Notes under the pieces: generated by a model
Database searches by the model: none
What the model was told of the DNA's origin: nothing
The model's input: the letters and a program-made list of their open reading frames with translations, nothing else
In this document: positions 1-9,210 of the stretch, in pieces
How positions within the stretch are numbered: the first letter of the stretch is position 1
Layout: every line of letters starts with the position of its first letter
Translations under genes and position numbers: made by a program
Origin: Desulfobacteraceae bacterium
Lineage (GTDB): Bacteria; Desulfobacterota; Desulfobacteria; Desulfobacterales; ETH-SRB1
Length of the DNA stretch: 39,444 nucleotides
NCBI GenBank assembly: GCA_013792055.1
Contig: VMSQ01000214.1
Span: 1-39,444 of the forward strand
Direction: 5' to 3'

Positions 1-98
1 GTGTCGTGCCTCGTACTGCAAGTTTTTCCTTTTGGGGAAATATGAATATTGTAAATAGAAACATCTGAGATGGGTGAAATCAGCTTGTGGAATGCGGG
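1..98. other. Left-edge non-coding stretch after fdhA
   Basis: This is the sequence downstream of the fdhA stop codon. I see no gene or convincing terminator. A 7-bp-arm palindrome (GCGGGTTTAACCCGC in transcript sense, about 94-108) overlaps the fdhA stop but no U-tract follows it. The 9-mer TTGTGGAAT just beyond it also occurs in the intergenic elements near 21130 and 35710, which may be coincidence. Confidence 0.4.
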
Positions 99-3000
99 TT
101 AAACCCGCTCGATACTAACTGCGCAGACTTTGAATTCCGGTATCCGGGCTACAGGATCAAGGGCATCGTTGGTCAGGAGATTAACCGGCATTTCCCCGAA
201 ATGGAATGGAATAAAAACAGTCCCTTCCGGGCTTCTTCTGGTAATACGGACACGGACTTTAATTTCTCCGCGGCGGGATACAATCTTAACCATATTTCCG
301 TTTTCTATTTCCGTTTTCTCAGCGTCCGAAGGATGGATTTCTGCAATAACTTCAGGCGAAATGGCATGGAGCCCCTTAACCTTACGGGTCATAGTTCCGC
401 TGTTGTAGTGATAGAGTTCTCTTCCGGTTGAAAGAAGAAAGGGATATTCTTTATTTGGGAGTTCATTTGGAAGGATAAATTCAACTGCCTGAAACAGGCC
501 TTTCCCGCGGGTAAATTCAGTATTATGAAGATATGGCGTACCAGGATGCTCCCAGCTTGGGCATGGCCATTGAAGTCCATGATTTTTGAGGCGTTCGTAG
601 TGAATTCCTCCATAACTCGGCACCAGGTTGGCGATCTCCTCCATAATCTCTTCAGGGTGATTATAATTCATCGGAGTCCCCATCTTCTCAGACAAATTGC
701 AGATAATCTCCCAGTCGGGCCTTGAATCGCCGATAGGATCTATTCCCTTTCTCACGCGCTGGATACGCCTTTCCGTATTGGTAAATGTGCCGTCCTTTTC
801 TGCAAAACTGGCGGCAGGAAGTATTACATTGGCAAGTTTAGCTGTCTCTGTCATGAAAATATCCTGAACAACTAAAAAATCCAGTTTTTTAAGGGCTGCT
901 TCAACATGTTTCAGATTAGGATCACTTACAACAGGATTTTCACCCATGATGTACATACCTTTTAGTTCTTCCTTAAGAACGGCAGGCCACATATCCGTTA
1001 CAGCAAGACCGGGTTTTGGAGAAAGCTCAATGCCCCAGGCCTTTTCAAATTTTCTAACATTCTTCCGTTCAGAAACGCTTTGGTAACCGGGAAAAACATT
1101 GGGAAGGGCGCCCATATCGCAGGCTCCCTGTACATTATTCTGGCCGCGCAAAGGATTAACCCCTCCTCCTTCGATCCCGACATTGCCGCATAACATAGCT
1201 AAATTTGCTATTGACTTAACATTGTTTGTTCCAAATGCATGCTGAGTTATTCCCATGGCATATGCAATAGAACCCTTGCCGGCTTTAGCATAAATACGTG
1301 CTGCTTTTTTAAGATCCTCTGATGGTATACCGGTGAGTTTTTCAACAAATTCAGGATTGTATTTCATCACAGTCTCTTTAAGGGCCTTAAAATTCTCTGT
1401 TCGTTCTTCCACATAAGAGACATCATACAGATTTTCCTCAATAATGACATATATCAGTCCATTTAACCAGACCACATCTGTTCCCGGTTTTGGGCGAAGC
1501 CAGATTTCAGCATATTTCACCATCTCGATTTCACGGGGATCGACAACTATAAGCTTTGTCTTGTTTTCAATTATGGCCTTTTTCATATTAAGAGCTATAA
1601 CGGGATGGTTCTCAGTAGGATTGCTGCCGGTCAAAAGAATTACATCTGCTTTTCTAAAATCAGAAATCGAGTTGGTCATGGCCCCGCTGCCAAAAGATAT
1701 AGCCAGGCCGGCGACTGTTGAAGCATGGCAGAGCCGAGCGCAGTGATCAATATTGTTAGTGCCGACAACCGCTCGCATAAACTTCTGCATGAGAAAATTC
1801 TCTTCATTCGTACACTTTGCCGAACTCAAACCAGCCAGACTATCGGGGCCGAATTTGGCCTTTATCTCCAAAAATTTCCGGGCAATAAGCGAAATCGCTT
1901 TTTCCCAGCTCACCTCCCAAAAATACCCCCCTTTTCTAACAAGTGGAGTCTTAAGCCGGTCAGGGTGACGGACAAACTCGCTTCCAAATCTGCCCTTGAC
2001 GCATACATTCCCGAAATTGGGTGCATTGAGAGGATCTGTGGTAACTTCGATAATCGACTGCCCTTTAATATTCAAAATGATAGAACATCCACAACCGCAG
2101 AATGGACAAACCGTTTTAATCTTCTTAATTTCGTTTGCAGCAACAGGCAGGGTAACATTTTCTTTCACAAGAGCGCCGGTTGGACAGTTGTCAACACAGG
2201 CGCCGCAGGAAACACATTTGTCATTAATTCTAATAGAAACAAGATTGGGGAACCCATCCTCTTCAAACTCTTTTCCTTCTAACTCCAAGGCTCCATATTC
2301 ACAGCTATTCATGCAGCGCTGACAAAATATACATTTGTTTGGATCAACAATAATAAAGGGATGGCTGCTGTCTATCTCATACTGACGGCGTTTGAGCATT
2401 TTTGAAATTGGGAATCTAACTCCGTAATCGATAGACAGGCTGCGCAATTCACATTTATTAAGAGCTAAGCATCCGCACTGCAAACACCTTTTAGACTCAC
2501 GAAAAGCTGTTTCCTCGGTGAATCCCAGTTCTATTTCGTCAAAATCCCGTGTACGCCTTTCCGGTGACCTGACCGGCATCTTTTCGCCTAAACAAAGGGT
2601 AATGTTCTCGAAATTATGCAAATCAATATCTTCAAACTTTTTACCCTTAGTAAAATTAATCTGGCGTTTAAGAGAGGGCAACGGCGTGTCGGTAAGATAA
2701 GCATTAATGGCTTTAGCTGCCTTTCTGCCGCCGGTAACAGCCTGAATAACTGTTCTGGAACCACGGACAACGTCCCCACCTGCAAAAACCCCTTTTTCTG
2801 AAGTCTGAAATGATTGGGGGCTGGCAATAATGGTACCGCCGGGAAGAACATGAGGTTTTACACTTTCTTCCGGTATTTCCATCCATGAAAGGTCAGGAAC
2901 CAGTCCGGGTGCCGTAATTACATTATCTACTTCAAGAATTTTTTCTGATCCTAAATGAGGAATAGGAAAACGGCTCCCTTTATCATCGGGCTCACTCAAC

Positions 3001-4208
3001 TTCATCCTGACTGTTTCAAGTTTAAGATTGTCTTTCCACCTGCTAATCTTTGAAACACCCGTCATAAAAATAAACTTTACACCCTCTTTTTCAGCTTCCT
3101 TAACTTCTCGGTGAATTGCAGGCATCTCCATCATTGAGCGCTGATATATAATAACAACTTCATCTACGTCCATCCTCACGCAGGTCCTGGCTGCATCAAC
3201 CGCCGTATGACCACCACCTATAACTGCGACTCTTCTACCTATTACAGGGGCTTGCCCAAGGCTTACCTTCAGAAGAAAACCAGAGCCTGAAAGCACTTCA
3301 CCCAGATCCTCTCCTTCAATGCCTGATTGCTGTTTTTTCCATGCACCTATACCCAGGAAAATAGCCTCAAAACCTTCTTCTTTAAGGCTTTTAATAGTAA
3401 AATCAACTCCCAGCCTCTGCCCCATCCGGGTATTCACCCCTGCTCTGAGTATATTCTCTATTTCCTGGTCGACTATCTTTTTTGGAAGACGAAATTCAGG
3501 TATGCCATAACGAAGCATGCCTCCAAGTCGCGGCATGGTCTCGAATATTGTTACACAATGACCCATTTGTGAAAGATAATAAGCAGCCGAAAGCCCGGCG
3601 GGCCCTCCTCCTATCACAGCGATTCTATGCTCGGAGGAAGGAGCAGGGGGGATGACATCAGTATCCTTATGTTGAATAGCATAATCCGCCACAAAACGTT
3701 TTAAATGATTTATACCTATGAATTCTTCAATAAGAATGCGGCGACATCTTGATTCACAAAAATGTGGGCATACTCTACCAATAGAAAGTGGAAGGGGGTT
3801 CTTCTCTTTGATAAGTTTCAGGGCTTCAATAAACTCACCCCGTGCAATCAGGCTGAGGTATCCCTGAATATTAATGTGGGCAGGACAGGTCTGGGAACAT
3901 GGCGCAATGCAATCGCCATAATGTCTTGACAGCATGCTGGATAGAATGCGCTGGATAGACTCTATAACGCGGTCACTTTGAGTAGCGACCTCCATGCCGT
4001 CTTCCACAGGAGTGGAACAGGCCGGCAATAAATCCTCTCTACCATCGACTTCAACTACACATATACCGCAAGGGTGTTCGACCGTTTTTGTCGGCACATA
4101 GCATAGCGTTGGGATAATGACCCCTGCCGCATTTGCAGCTTCTAAAATTGTTGCGCCGGGATCAACCCATAACGTTTGACCGTCAATCGTTATTTCAAGC
4201 TCAGCCAT
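99..4208 (-). CDS. fdhA: Formate dehydrogenase catalytic subunit fused to an N-terminal 2Fe-2S domain and GltD-like FAD/NAD(P) module
   Basis: It probably interconverts formate and CO2, the first step of the methyl branch. Domain order visible in the 1369 residues: plant-type 2Fe-2S domain (Cys36, 47, 50, 64); GltD-type N-terminal Fe-S region (Cys100, 104, 108 and 147, 151, 155); FAD fold (IGGGPAGLSAAY, about 199-210); NAD(P) fold (IGGGHTAVDAA, about 330-340); two 4Fe-4S ferredoxin motifs (about 636-685); molybdopterin domain starting with CPFCGCGC at 701. The active-site ligand is Cys827 (ARLCHAS), codon TGC, so this is a cysteine rather than a selenocysteine enzyme. The GltD insertion implies direct coupling to NAD(P)H and perhaps ferredoxin without separate FdhB/NuoF-like subunits; that is inference. 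It is the last gene of the run, 213 bp after acsE across a repeat-filled gap. It has no signal peptide and is expected in the cytoplasm. A related NuoG-like oxidoreductase is the alternative, but the pathway context favours formate. Confidence 0.85.
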   Translation of the reverse strand: MAELEITIDGQTLWVDPGATILEAANAAGVIIPTLCYVPTKTVEHPCGICVVEVDGREDLLPACSTPVEDGMEVATQSDRVIESIQRILSSMLSRHYGDCIAPCSQTCPAHINIQGYLSLIARGEFIEALKLIKEKNPLPLSIGRVCPHFCESRCRRILIEEFIGINHLKRFVADYAIQHKDTDVIPPAPSSEHRIAVIGGGPAGLSAAYYLSQMGHCVTIFETMPRLGGMLRYGIPEFRLPKKIVDQEIENILRAGVNTRMGQRLGVDFTIKSLKEEGFEAIFLGIGAWKKQQSGIEGEDLGEVLSGSGFLLKVSLGQAPVIGRRVAVIGGGHTAVDAARTCVRMDVDEVVIIYQRSMMEMPAIHREVKEAEKEGVKFIFMTGVSKISRWKDNLKLETVRMKLSEPDDKGSRFPIPHLGSEKILEVDNVITAPGLVPDLSWMEIPEESVKPHVLPGGTIIASPQSFQTSEKGVFAGGDVVRGSRTVIQAVTGGRKAAKAINAYLTDTPLPSLKRQINFTKGKKFEDIDLHNFENITLCLGEKMPVRSPERRTRDFDEIELGFTEETAFRESKRCLQCGCLALNKCELRSLSIDYGVRFPISKMLKRRQYEIDSSHPFIIVDPNKCIFCQRCMNSCEYGALELEGKEFEEDGFPNLVSIRINDKCVSCGACVDNCPTGALVKENVTLPVAANEIKKIKTVCPFCGCGCSIILNIKGQSIIEVTTDPLNAPNFGNVCVKGRFGSEFVRHPDRLKTPLVRKGGYFWEVSWEKAISLIARKFLEIKAKFGPDSLAGLSSAKCTNEENFLMQKFMRAVVGTNNIDHCARLCHASTVAGLAISFGSGAMTNSISDFRKADVILLTGSNPTENHPVIALNMKKAIIENKTKLIVVDPREIEMVKYAEIWLRPKPGTDVVWLNGLIYVIIEENLYDVSYVEERTENFKALKETVMKYNPEFVEKLTGIPSEDLKKAARIYAKAGKGSIAYAMGITQHAFGTNNVKSIANLAMLCGNVGIEGGGVNPLRGQNNVQGACDMGALPNVFPGYQSVSERKNVRKFEKAWGIELSPKPGLAVTDMWPAVLKEELKGMYIMGENPVVSDPNLKHVEAALKKLDFLVVQDIFMTETAKLANVILPAASFAEKDGTFTNTERRIQRVRKGIDPIGDSRPDWEIICNLSEKMGTPMNYNHPEEIMEEIANLVPSYGGIHYERLKNHGLQWPCPSWEHPGTPYLHNTEFTRGKGLFQAVEFILPNELPNKEYPFLLSTGRELYHYNSGTMTRKVKGLHAISPEVIAEIHPSDAEKTEIENGNMVKIVSRRGEIKVRVRITRRSPEGTVFIPFHFGEMPVNLLTNDALDPVARIPEFKVCAVSIERV

Positions 4209-4421
4209 TTTTATAATTGAAAATTGACTATTGAAAATTGAAAATTGGTGGTACGCCTTCGGCGTGCTAATTAATAAGGCAAAGTTACTTACTTTTCGTT
4301 CATAGTCTCTGCCTACTGTTAAATGTAAACTGACAAATGAAAGATGCCAAATATCGAAGATTGTCGATTAATTTGTATCCTTACATTCAATATTCAATCG
4401 TCAATCTTCAATCTTCAATTC
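4209..4421 (-). repeat. acsE-fdhA gap bounded by inverted heptamer arrays
   Basis: In transcript sense, five ATTGAAG-like 7-mers begin two bases after the acsE TAG stop (plus coordinates 4385-4420). An inverted set of TCAATTT-like 7-mers (4216-4248) ends just before the fdhA start. Between them lies a small hairpin (ACGCC-TTC-GGCGT, near 4252). The arrays could pair into a long stem in the mRNA. I see no gene and no clear promoter. Confidence 0.75.
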
Positions 4422-5306
4422 CTAAGCAGTAAGCCATGAATGTGAATAAAGAACCTTGCCCATGAGAACTCGCGTTGTTTTATAATGTTCAAGTTCCCTT
4501 TGACCTAAGGAAGCAGGGTCGGGTTCGTTTCCATCCATAATATCATGGACTAATTTTACATGCTCCTGTCTCTCTCCTTTTGCAATACTCAAAAGCTCTT
4601 TATCAAACCCATCAACTATTGCTGAATGAATGCCGTATTTCATAAGCATTATCATATATGTACGGTTCAGGTAGGGACGAAGATCCTCGGGCGCACCATT
4701 GGAAACATTGGAAAGACCTACAATGGATTTGGCTTCAGGTGCAATTTCCCCTAACATACTCATGAATTCCAGTCCAGATAGAACCTGGTTTACATCAACA
4801 TATATTGGGGTAGCAATAGGATCGATCCATATGTCTGATGTGGGAATCCCTGCCTCATTTGCCTGATAGATAAAATCAACGGCCATAGCAGCTCGTTCAT
4901 TTGCATCCCTTGGCATTCCTTCCTTGCCCCAGAGAAGTCCTATAACGTCCGCTTTATATTGAGTAACCATTGGAATACCTTTTTCCAACCTTTCAGGCTG
5001 TAATGAAACGGAATTCATCAATGGCTTTGCTTTTGTATTTGCCTTTAATCCGGCTTCCATAGCAACTAAATTTGTCGTATCAAGAGAAAGAGGAAGATCA
5101 CTAACCTCTTGAACCGTTTTTACCAGCCACTCCATCATTTCATCACCGCCCTTGCGGGCTGGACCTATATTCAAGTCAAGATAATCTGCACCATTTTCTG
5201 TTAATGTACGAGCCAGATCCTGAATGGGCTTGGGGTTTTTCTCCTTCATTGCCGGCCCGATTGTTTTCGACATTATATTAATATTTTCTGCAACACAGAT
5301 AACCAT
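4422..5306 (-). CDS. acsE: Methyl-THF:corrinoid iron-sulfur protein methyltransferase
   Basis: A 294-aa single-domain pterin-binding TIM barrel. It transfers the methyl group of methyl-THF to the cobalt of the AcsCD corrinoid protein. Visible signatures are an N-terminal GENINxxxKxIGP-like stretch (AENINIMSKTIGPAM), DYLDLNIGPAR for the pterin pocket, LDTTN, and IVGLSNVSNGAP, which includes the conserved Asn region. The length is close to other AcsE proteins, slightly longer at the C-terminus. The start has GGAGG a few bases upstream. It lies directly after acsC, consistent with the methyl-transfer chain AcsE-AcsCD-AcsB. A dihydropteroate synthase is unlikely given this context. Confidence 0.92.
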   Translation of the reverse strand: MVICVAENINIMSKTIGPAMKEKNPKPIQDLARTLTENGADYLDLNIGPARKGGDEMMEWLVKTVQEVSDLPLSLDTTNLVAMEAGLKANTKAKPLMNSVSLQPERLEKGIPMVTQYKADVIGLLWGKEGMPRDANERAAMAVDFIYQANEAGIPTSDIWIDPIATPIYVDVNQVLSGLEFMSMLGEIAPEAKSIVGLSNVSNGAPEDLRPYLNRTYMIMLMKYGIHSAIVDGFDKELLSIAKGERQEHVKLVHDIMDGNEPDPASLGQRELEHYKTTRVLMGKVLYSHSWLTA

Positions 5307-5436
5307 AAGAAACCTCCGGTTATTGGGTATTAGTTATTGGTTATTGGTCATAAAATTGACAGAATTCCTTCAATATTCAATTTTCAATATACAATCTTCA
5401 ATTTCCTTGGTCTTCAATCTTAAATCTTCAATTGTT
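5307..5436 (-). repeat. acsC-acsE gap: heptamer array overlapping the acsC stop plus shared core
   Basis: Reading in transcript sense, ATTGAAG-type 7-mers start inside the last codons of acsC (encoding QLKI and the stop) and continue into the core GAATTCTGTCAATTTTA (plus 5349-5380). After that come CCAATAA-type 7-mers up to the acsE ribosome-binding site. The core is shared with the gaps at about 21201-21230 and 35737-35766. Confidence 0.8.
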
Positions 5437-6766
5437 TCAAATACGCCGGCAAATGACTTGCTTCTCTTGGCCCTATGAGTATTTCCCAATCAGGCAGTTC
5501 TTCTTCCAGTTCGCCGCTTATGGTTGCAAGATAACCAGGAATAACCAGTTTGCGATGTTTAACTTTTTCCTCTATACCGGATTTTTTAACAAAGGTCGCA
5601 ACAGTATCGGCTGCAAATTTACCTGCCGCCCAGGCAGTCAAGACTGAAAGCCCTTCCGTGTCTTTTATCAACAGATAGGACGGTACCCGGCTGGAGTCTA
5701 TCTCACCGGAAACAATAAAATAGGTGAGAGAGAAATTTCCGGTAATAAGAACCGGTGAGCTTTCATTTGTAGCACCAATTTCATAGATCTTCTGTTCAAC
5801 GGCCATAGGACGTTGAGGATCTGTAAAAATATTCATGCTTGCAAGCAAAAGCGGAAATATGCTGTGCCCCTCTATTTCCGACATTACAATAACACCGCCA
5901 TATTTTGCTGTCATCTGACAGGCGATCATAGTTTCCTTCATCAAGTTGTCTGCCATTTCGCAGGGAAATACAATTGTTGGGAATCCAAAAGGTTTAGATT
6001 TCTTTAACAAAGCGGATCTTCTTATAATAATCTGATCCTCAAACGCCTGCTTGGCAGACCTTGCCCCTGAATCTAATACCAAATCCTTTAGACCCATTGC
6101 TATTAATTTTTCAGAGACCTCAAACAATTCTTCAAGGTTGCCGGCTTTAACGGCTAATGGACAAGAAAGCTCTTTTGCAAAATTGCCCATTGTCTCAAAA
6201 TTATTCTTATTGGCAGCATAAAGTAATGGCTTTCTGTTTGAACAGCTTCTGGCCACCTGAGAAAGCGCCTCTGTATCTTCGTTCATTAATACCAGACCCG
6301 CATCGGTTTCGTTGCAAACCTTCTCAACTAATGTCCCAAACCTGGAAGCATCCCCGGATTCTGCTTTTATCGCAACCAGCTCGGGCCTCAACACAACACC
6401 GACTCGCTCATAGACAGTATAATTAAACTTTTTGAGCCTGGTTGTAATCTCTGCTTCATCCATTTTATCAGAAAGGAGAAGCGTAAATGCAGGAGGATTT
6501 TCAAAACGTTTCTCATGACGGAATAACACAGTTTCCCCGCCCAACTTTACTGCGCGGTCACCCGTACCTATAACCACAGTTTTTACTGGAGGTGCCGAAG
6601 CTTCACCGATCTCTTCTTTCACAGCATCAGGGATATCCGGGCATGCATCGAGTTCCGCCTGACCGGTTGCCAGCTTCATGGCAAACGCCAAGCAGGTGGG
6701 AACCCCGCACTTGCCGCAGTTAGTTTTCGGAAGCTTTTTAAAAATCTCTATACCTGAAAGTCCCAT
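5420..6766 (-). CDS. acsC: Corrinoid iron-sulfur protein large (gamma) subunit
   Basis: Large subunit of the CoFeSP that carries the methyl group on cobalamin between AcsE and AcsB. With the start chosen here it is 448 aa. The N-terminal 4Fe-4S motif has Cys17, Cys20, Cys25 and Cys42 (NCGKCGVPTC...DACPD), the spacing of characterised AcsC. The rest is the TIM-barrel plus C-terminal cobalamin-binding domain. The ORF track's 473-aa version adds 25 residues translated from repeat sequence. MGLSGIEIFKKLP matches the usual N-terminus, and AAGGAG lies about 10 bases upstream of this ATG; the ATG two codons earlier (6772) is the alternative. Its final residues fall in a 7-mer array (see finding). 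Confidence 0.94.
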   Translation of the reverse strand: MGLSGIEIFKKLPKTNCGKCGVPTCLAFAMKLATGQAELDACPDIPDAVKEEIGEASAPPVKTVVIGTGDRAVKLGGETVLFRHEKRFENPPAFTLLLSDKMDEAEITTRLKKFNYTVYERVGVVLRPELVAIKAESGDASRFGTLVEKVCNETDAGLVLMNEDTEALSQVARSCSNRKPLLYAANKNNFETMGNFAKELSCPLAVKAGNLEELFEVSEKLIAMGLKDLVLDSGARSAKQAFEDQIIIRRSALLKKSKPFGFPTIVFPCEMADNLMKETMIACQMTAKYGGVIVMSEIEGHSIFPLLLASMNIFTDPQRPMAVEQKIYEIGATNESSPVLITGNFSLTYFIVSGEIDSSRVPSYLLIKDTEGLSVLTAWAAGKFAADTVATFVKKSGIEEKVKHRKLVIPGYLATISGELEEELPDWEILIGPREASHLPAYLKQLKI

Positions 6767-6952
6767 AACCATTCTTCTCCTTATGCCTTGATGATTTGAT
6801 AATTGGTAGATTTGATGATTCGTTAAATCCACCCAATCCAATCCCCAATCAACTAATTATCAAATCATCCAATTATCAAATCATCCAATCCCCAATCAAC
6901 CAATCATCCAATCATCCAATCACCTACTCGACTACTTGACTACTCGACCAAT
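6767..6952 (-). repeat. acsB-acsC gap with short tandem repeats and a perfect 17-bp inverted repeat
   Basis: Immediately after the acsB stop the transcript reads ATTGGTCGAG, then GAGTAGTC-like and GATTGGAT-like units (mostly 8-mers). A perfect 17-bp inverted repeat follows: GATGATTTGATAATTGG at 6790-6806 and its complement at 6869-6885, with another near-copy at 6853-6870. It ends at the acsC ribosome-binding site. The sequence family differs from neighbouring gaps but the architecture is the same. Confidence 0.8.
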
Positions 6953-9157
6953 CTACATCAACGGATCCATTGTAAGAGCAGGATGCCCTTTCTCCTCGAG
7001 AAAAGGAAGAATTTCTTCTTCTGTGGTTCCAACTGTTTCATCAGCAATCATATCCGCAAAATTCGGAATACCCATTTCCTCGCATATTGGTTTCATTCTT
7101 TCGGCAAGTTCCTCTTTCAGCATCTTTGGAAGCCATGCAACACGCTTCAAGCCTCCCTCAGCTACAAGAAACTTTTTGCTGCAAATATAATACTTGCTTA
7201 CACCAAGGAAACCGGGAGTCTGGTTTCCACCGCCTACCATGCCGGCAAGAGTTGTAAACTTCATTCCGCATGGTGTCATGCCCATAAAGTCTCTGTTAAC
7301 TACCATAATGCCATTACACATGGGAAGGATTGTAGCCACACACTCAAAGCAGCCACATGCAGTCATTGGAGAATTCATCAGGCTGTATGCAGATACTTGT
7401 TCTACTTTCTGGCGTGACGCTTTGTAAACAAAATCAGTGATTCCCTTCCACTGTCCAAGAACAGGTGCCGTACATTCGCCTTTTATAATTGGCTGGTTTG
7501 GGCCCGTAGGGTTGATCTCAAAAGAAGCCTTACAGTCAAGCCAGTTATAGGCGCCGCACATCCCTGCACGTTCAGGGGTAATTACGCATACATGGCTGGG
7601 AGCAAAAGACTGACACAATGTACATGAATAGTATGTCTCCTCTGTTTCATCGGTCATACCTTCAACTCTTGCATCTCTCTGTTTATATACTCTCTTTGCC
7701 TGTTCTAAAACCTCTTTGACCTTTTCTTCATCTGTATAAATTTTAACCTGGACTTTATCAACAATATTACCAAAATCCTGGTGGTATTTTGCATGCATAA
7801 CCTTGCCAAGATGTTTGAGCAAGAATCCTTTTTCAACAGCAGCCTTTCCAACCCTGATCCACATAATGCTTCTCTGCCCGATATGCATTATACCCTGGAC
7901 ATAGTTAACAAGATGATGGATCTGGCGTTCTAATATCGGTTCAAAGTCAGACTGCATCTGGCGCCCGGCAACCTCTATAAGCATTGCAAATGGAAGCTTA
8001 TCACCCTCTTTAACCTGATCAAGGTCAGGGCCGACCATTTCAACCTTTCCGTCCTCTACCTCTGACATATCTTTTGAAACGGTCAGCTCGACTCCGAGAG
8101 TTCTTCCGCCGCCGCATTCAAAATAGAGATCATCCTTGCGGATACGCTCTCCCTCAAATGCAGGACCGTAAGACATGGGAATATCGATTTTGGTAACCGA
8201 GACTTTTAACCCCCTGACTTCAACAGCTCTGGCCACAATCTTATCGTGGGGGACGTTACTGACCACATGCTCATATGTACAAACACCTGTGGGTAAAATC
8301 TCAGGTATCGGCGTATCTGCTATTGTGGGGAAACCCCAGTTAATAGCACCTGCAGCATTGGCATACCACTCATCCGTTACTGTTCCCAAAGGCATTGCAA
8401 AAGCAAAGATTCTGTCTTTATTATAACGCAGATTTCTGGCAAAATCTCCTGGTTGAACTCCGCCGAAAGACATTGCAGCACGTGTCGCAAACCCCATAGC
8501 AAAGACTGCTGCTGTATAGCTCGGCCCAAAAGATACCAGCCGGGTAGGCCAACCGATCTGAACACCGGCCTCTATCAGTTGTTCCGACATGGTTTTGCCT
8601 TCGTGGTCAGCGCACATGAATACATAAAGATTTTTTTCCTGAAGTTCTAATGCAATTTTTACTGCTATCTCATTAGACGGCGCAGCGCCAAGAATTGCAG
8701 CAAAACCAGGTGCTGTACCGTCAACAAACTCAACTCCACGTTTCCTCAGAATAATGTCGTCGGCAGTACCCAGCCAGATATTATCAGGGAGCGGGTCCTC
8801 TCCCTTTGTATAAAAATCCGGTTCTTCAAGATATCTAATCGCCTCAATTATCTCTTCTGCAAAAAATGTGGCCATCCCTGCTTCAAGTGCCGGGGCCAGA
8901 TATGGAAGCCAGACATTATCACTTACTGCAGCAGGAACCAGCTCATTGCATTTGTCCATTACTTGTTTGACATCCCCTAAAGTGCTGACAGGAATGCCAA
9001 GCATACCATAGATAATTGGAAGATAATATGTTGTATTGGGGAATTCGATCTTTTGATCAGGCCCCCATTTTTTCAATGCTTCCTCATATTTTGCCTCTGC
9101 CATACCCACAATATTGCGGGCACCTCGAATTGCTGCCGAACAAATTATCTTAGACAC
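6953..9157 (-). CDS. acsB: Acetyl-CoA synthase (A-cluster subunit)
   Basis: Condenses CO, the CoFeSP-bound methyl group and CoA into acetyl-CoA. It is 734 aa, full length for the bacterial type, including the N-terminal domain that docks CODH. The A-cluster ligands are all present: Cys512, Cys515, Cys524 and Cys534 (YYSCTLCQ...HVC...GMC) for the 4Fe-4S part, and the Cys601-Gly-Cys603 motif (TACGCFEC) for the Ni site. They are offset by a uniform +6 from Moorella numbering. The start is GTG with GAGGG upstream. It lies between acsD and acsC. Unlike in Moorella, the CODH gene is not adjacent but about 23.6 kb upstream in the same orientation. Confidence 0.97.
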   Translation of the reverse strand: MSKIICSAAIRGARNIVGMAEAKYEEALKKWGPDQKIEFPNTTYYLPIIYGMLGIPVSTLGDVKQVMDKCNELVPAAVSDNVWLPYLAPALEAGMATFFAEEIIEAIRYLEEPDFYTKGEDPLPDNIWLGTADDIILRKRGVEFVDGTAPGFAAILGAAPSNEIAVKIALELQEKNLYVFMCADHEGKTMSEQLIEAGVQIGWPTRLVSFGPSYTAAVFAMGFATRAAMSFGGVQPGDFARNLRYNKDRIFAFAMPLGTVTDEWYANAAGAINWGFPTIADTPIPEILPTGVCTYEHVVSNVPHDKIVARAVEVRGLKVSVTKIDIPMSYGPAFEGERIRKDDLYFECGGGRTLGVELTVSKDMSEVEDGKVEMVGPDLDQVKEGDKLPFAMLIEVAGRQMQSDFEPILERQIHHLVNYVQGIMHIGQRSIMWIRVGKAAVEKGFLLKHLGKVMHAKYHQDFGNIVDKVQVKIYTDEEKVKEVLEQAKRVYKQRDARVEGMTDETEETYYSCTLCQSFAPSHVCVITPERAGMCGAYNWLDCKASFEINPTGPNQPIIKGECTAPVLGQWKGITDFVYKASRQKVEQVSAYSLMNSPMTACGCFECVATILPMCNGIMVVNRDFMGMTPCGMKFTTLAGMVGGGNQTPGFLGVSKYYICSKKFLVAEGGLKRVAWLPKMLKEELAERMKPICEEMGIPNFADMIADETVGTTEEEILPFLEEKGHPALTMDPLM

Positions 9158-9210
9158 TGTTTATCCCTCTCATAAAGTTAGCTCATTAGCTCATAGCAAA
9201 AAGGAAATTC

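Noticed and set aside
94-108. Terminator hairpin at the fdhA stop
   Set aside because: The palindrome overlaps the stop codon, leaves only a three-base loop and is not followed by a U-tract.
1728-1730. Possible selenocysteine site in the formate dehydrogenase
   Set aside because: The codon is TGC (Cys) and the ORF has no in-frame TGA, so no SECIS is needed.
1725-2282. Plus-strand 185-aa ORF opposite fdhA
   Set aside because: It is antisense to a well-supported catalytic domain, has no recognisable domain and is accompanied by other overlapping shadow ORFs.
6767-6841. N-terminal extension of AcsC in the ORF track
   Set aside because: The 25 extra residues are translated from intergenic repeats; homologous N-termini and ribosome-binding site spacing support a start at 6766 or 6772.
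6789-6952. CRISPR-like array
   Set aside because: Units are 7-8 bp, imperfect and without spacers; no cas genes are present.
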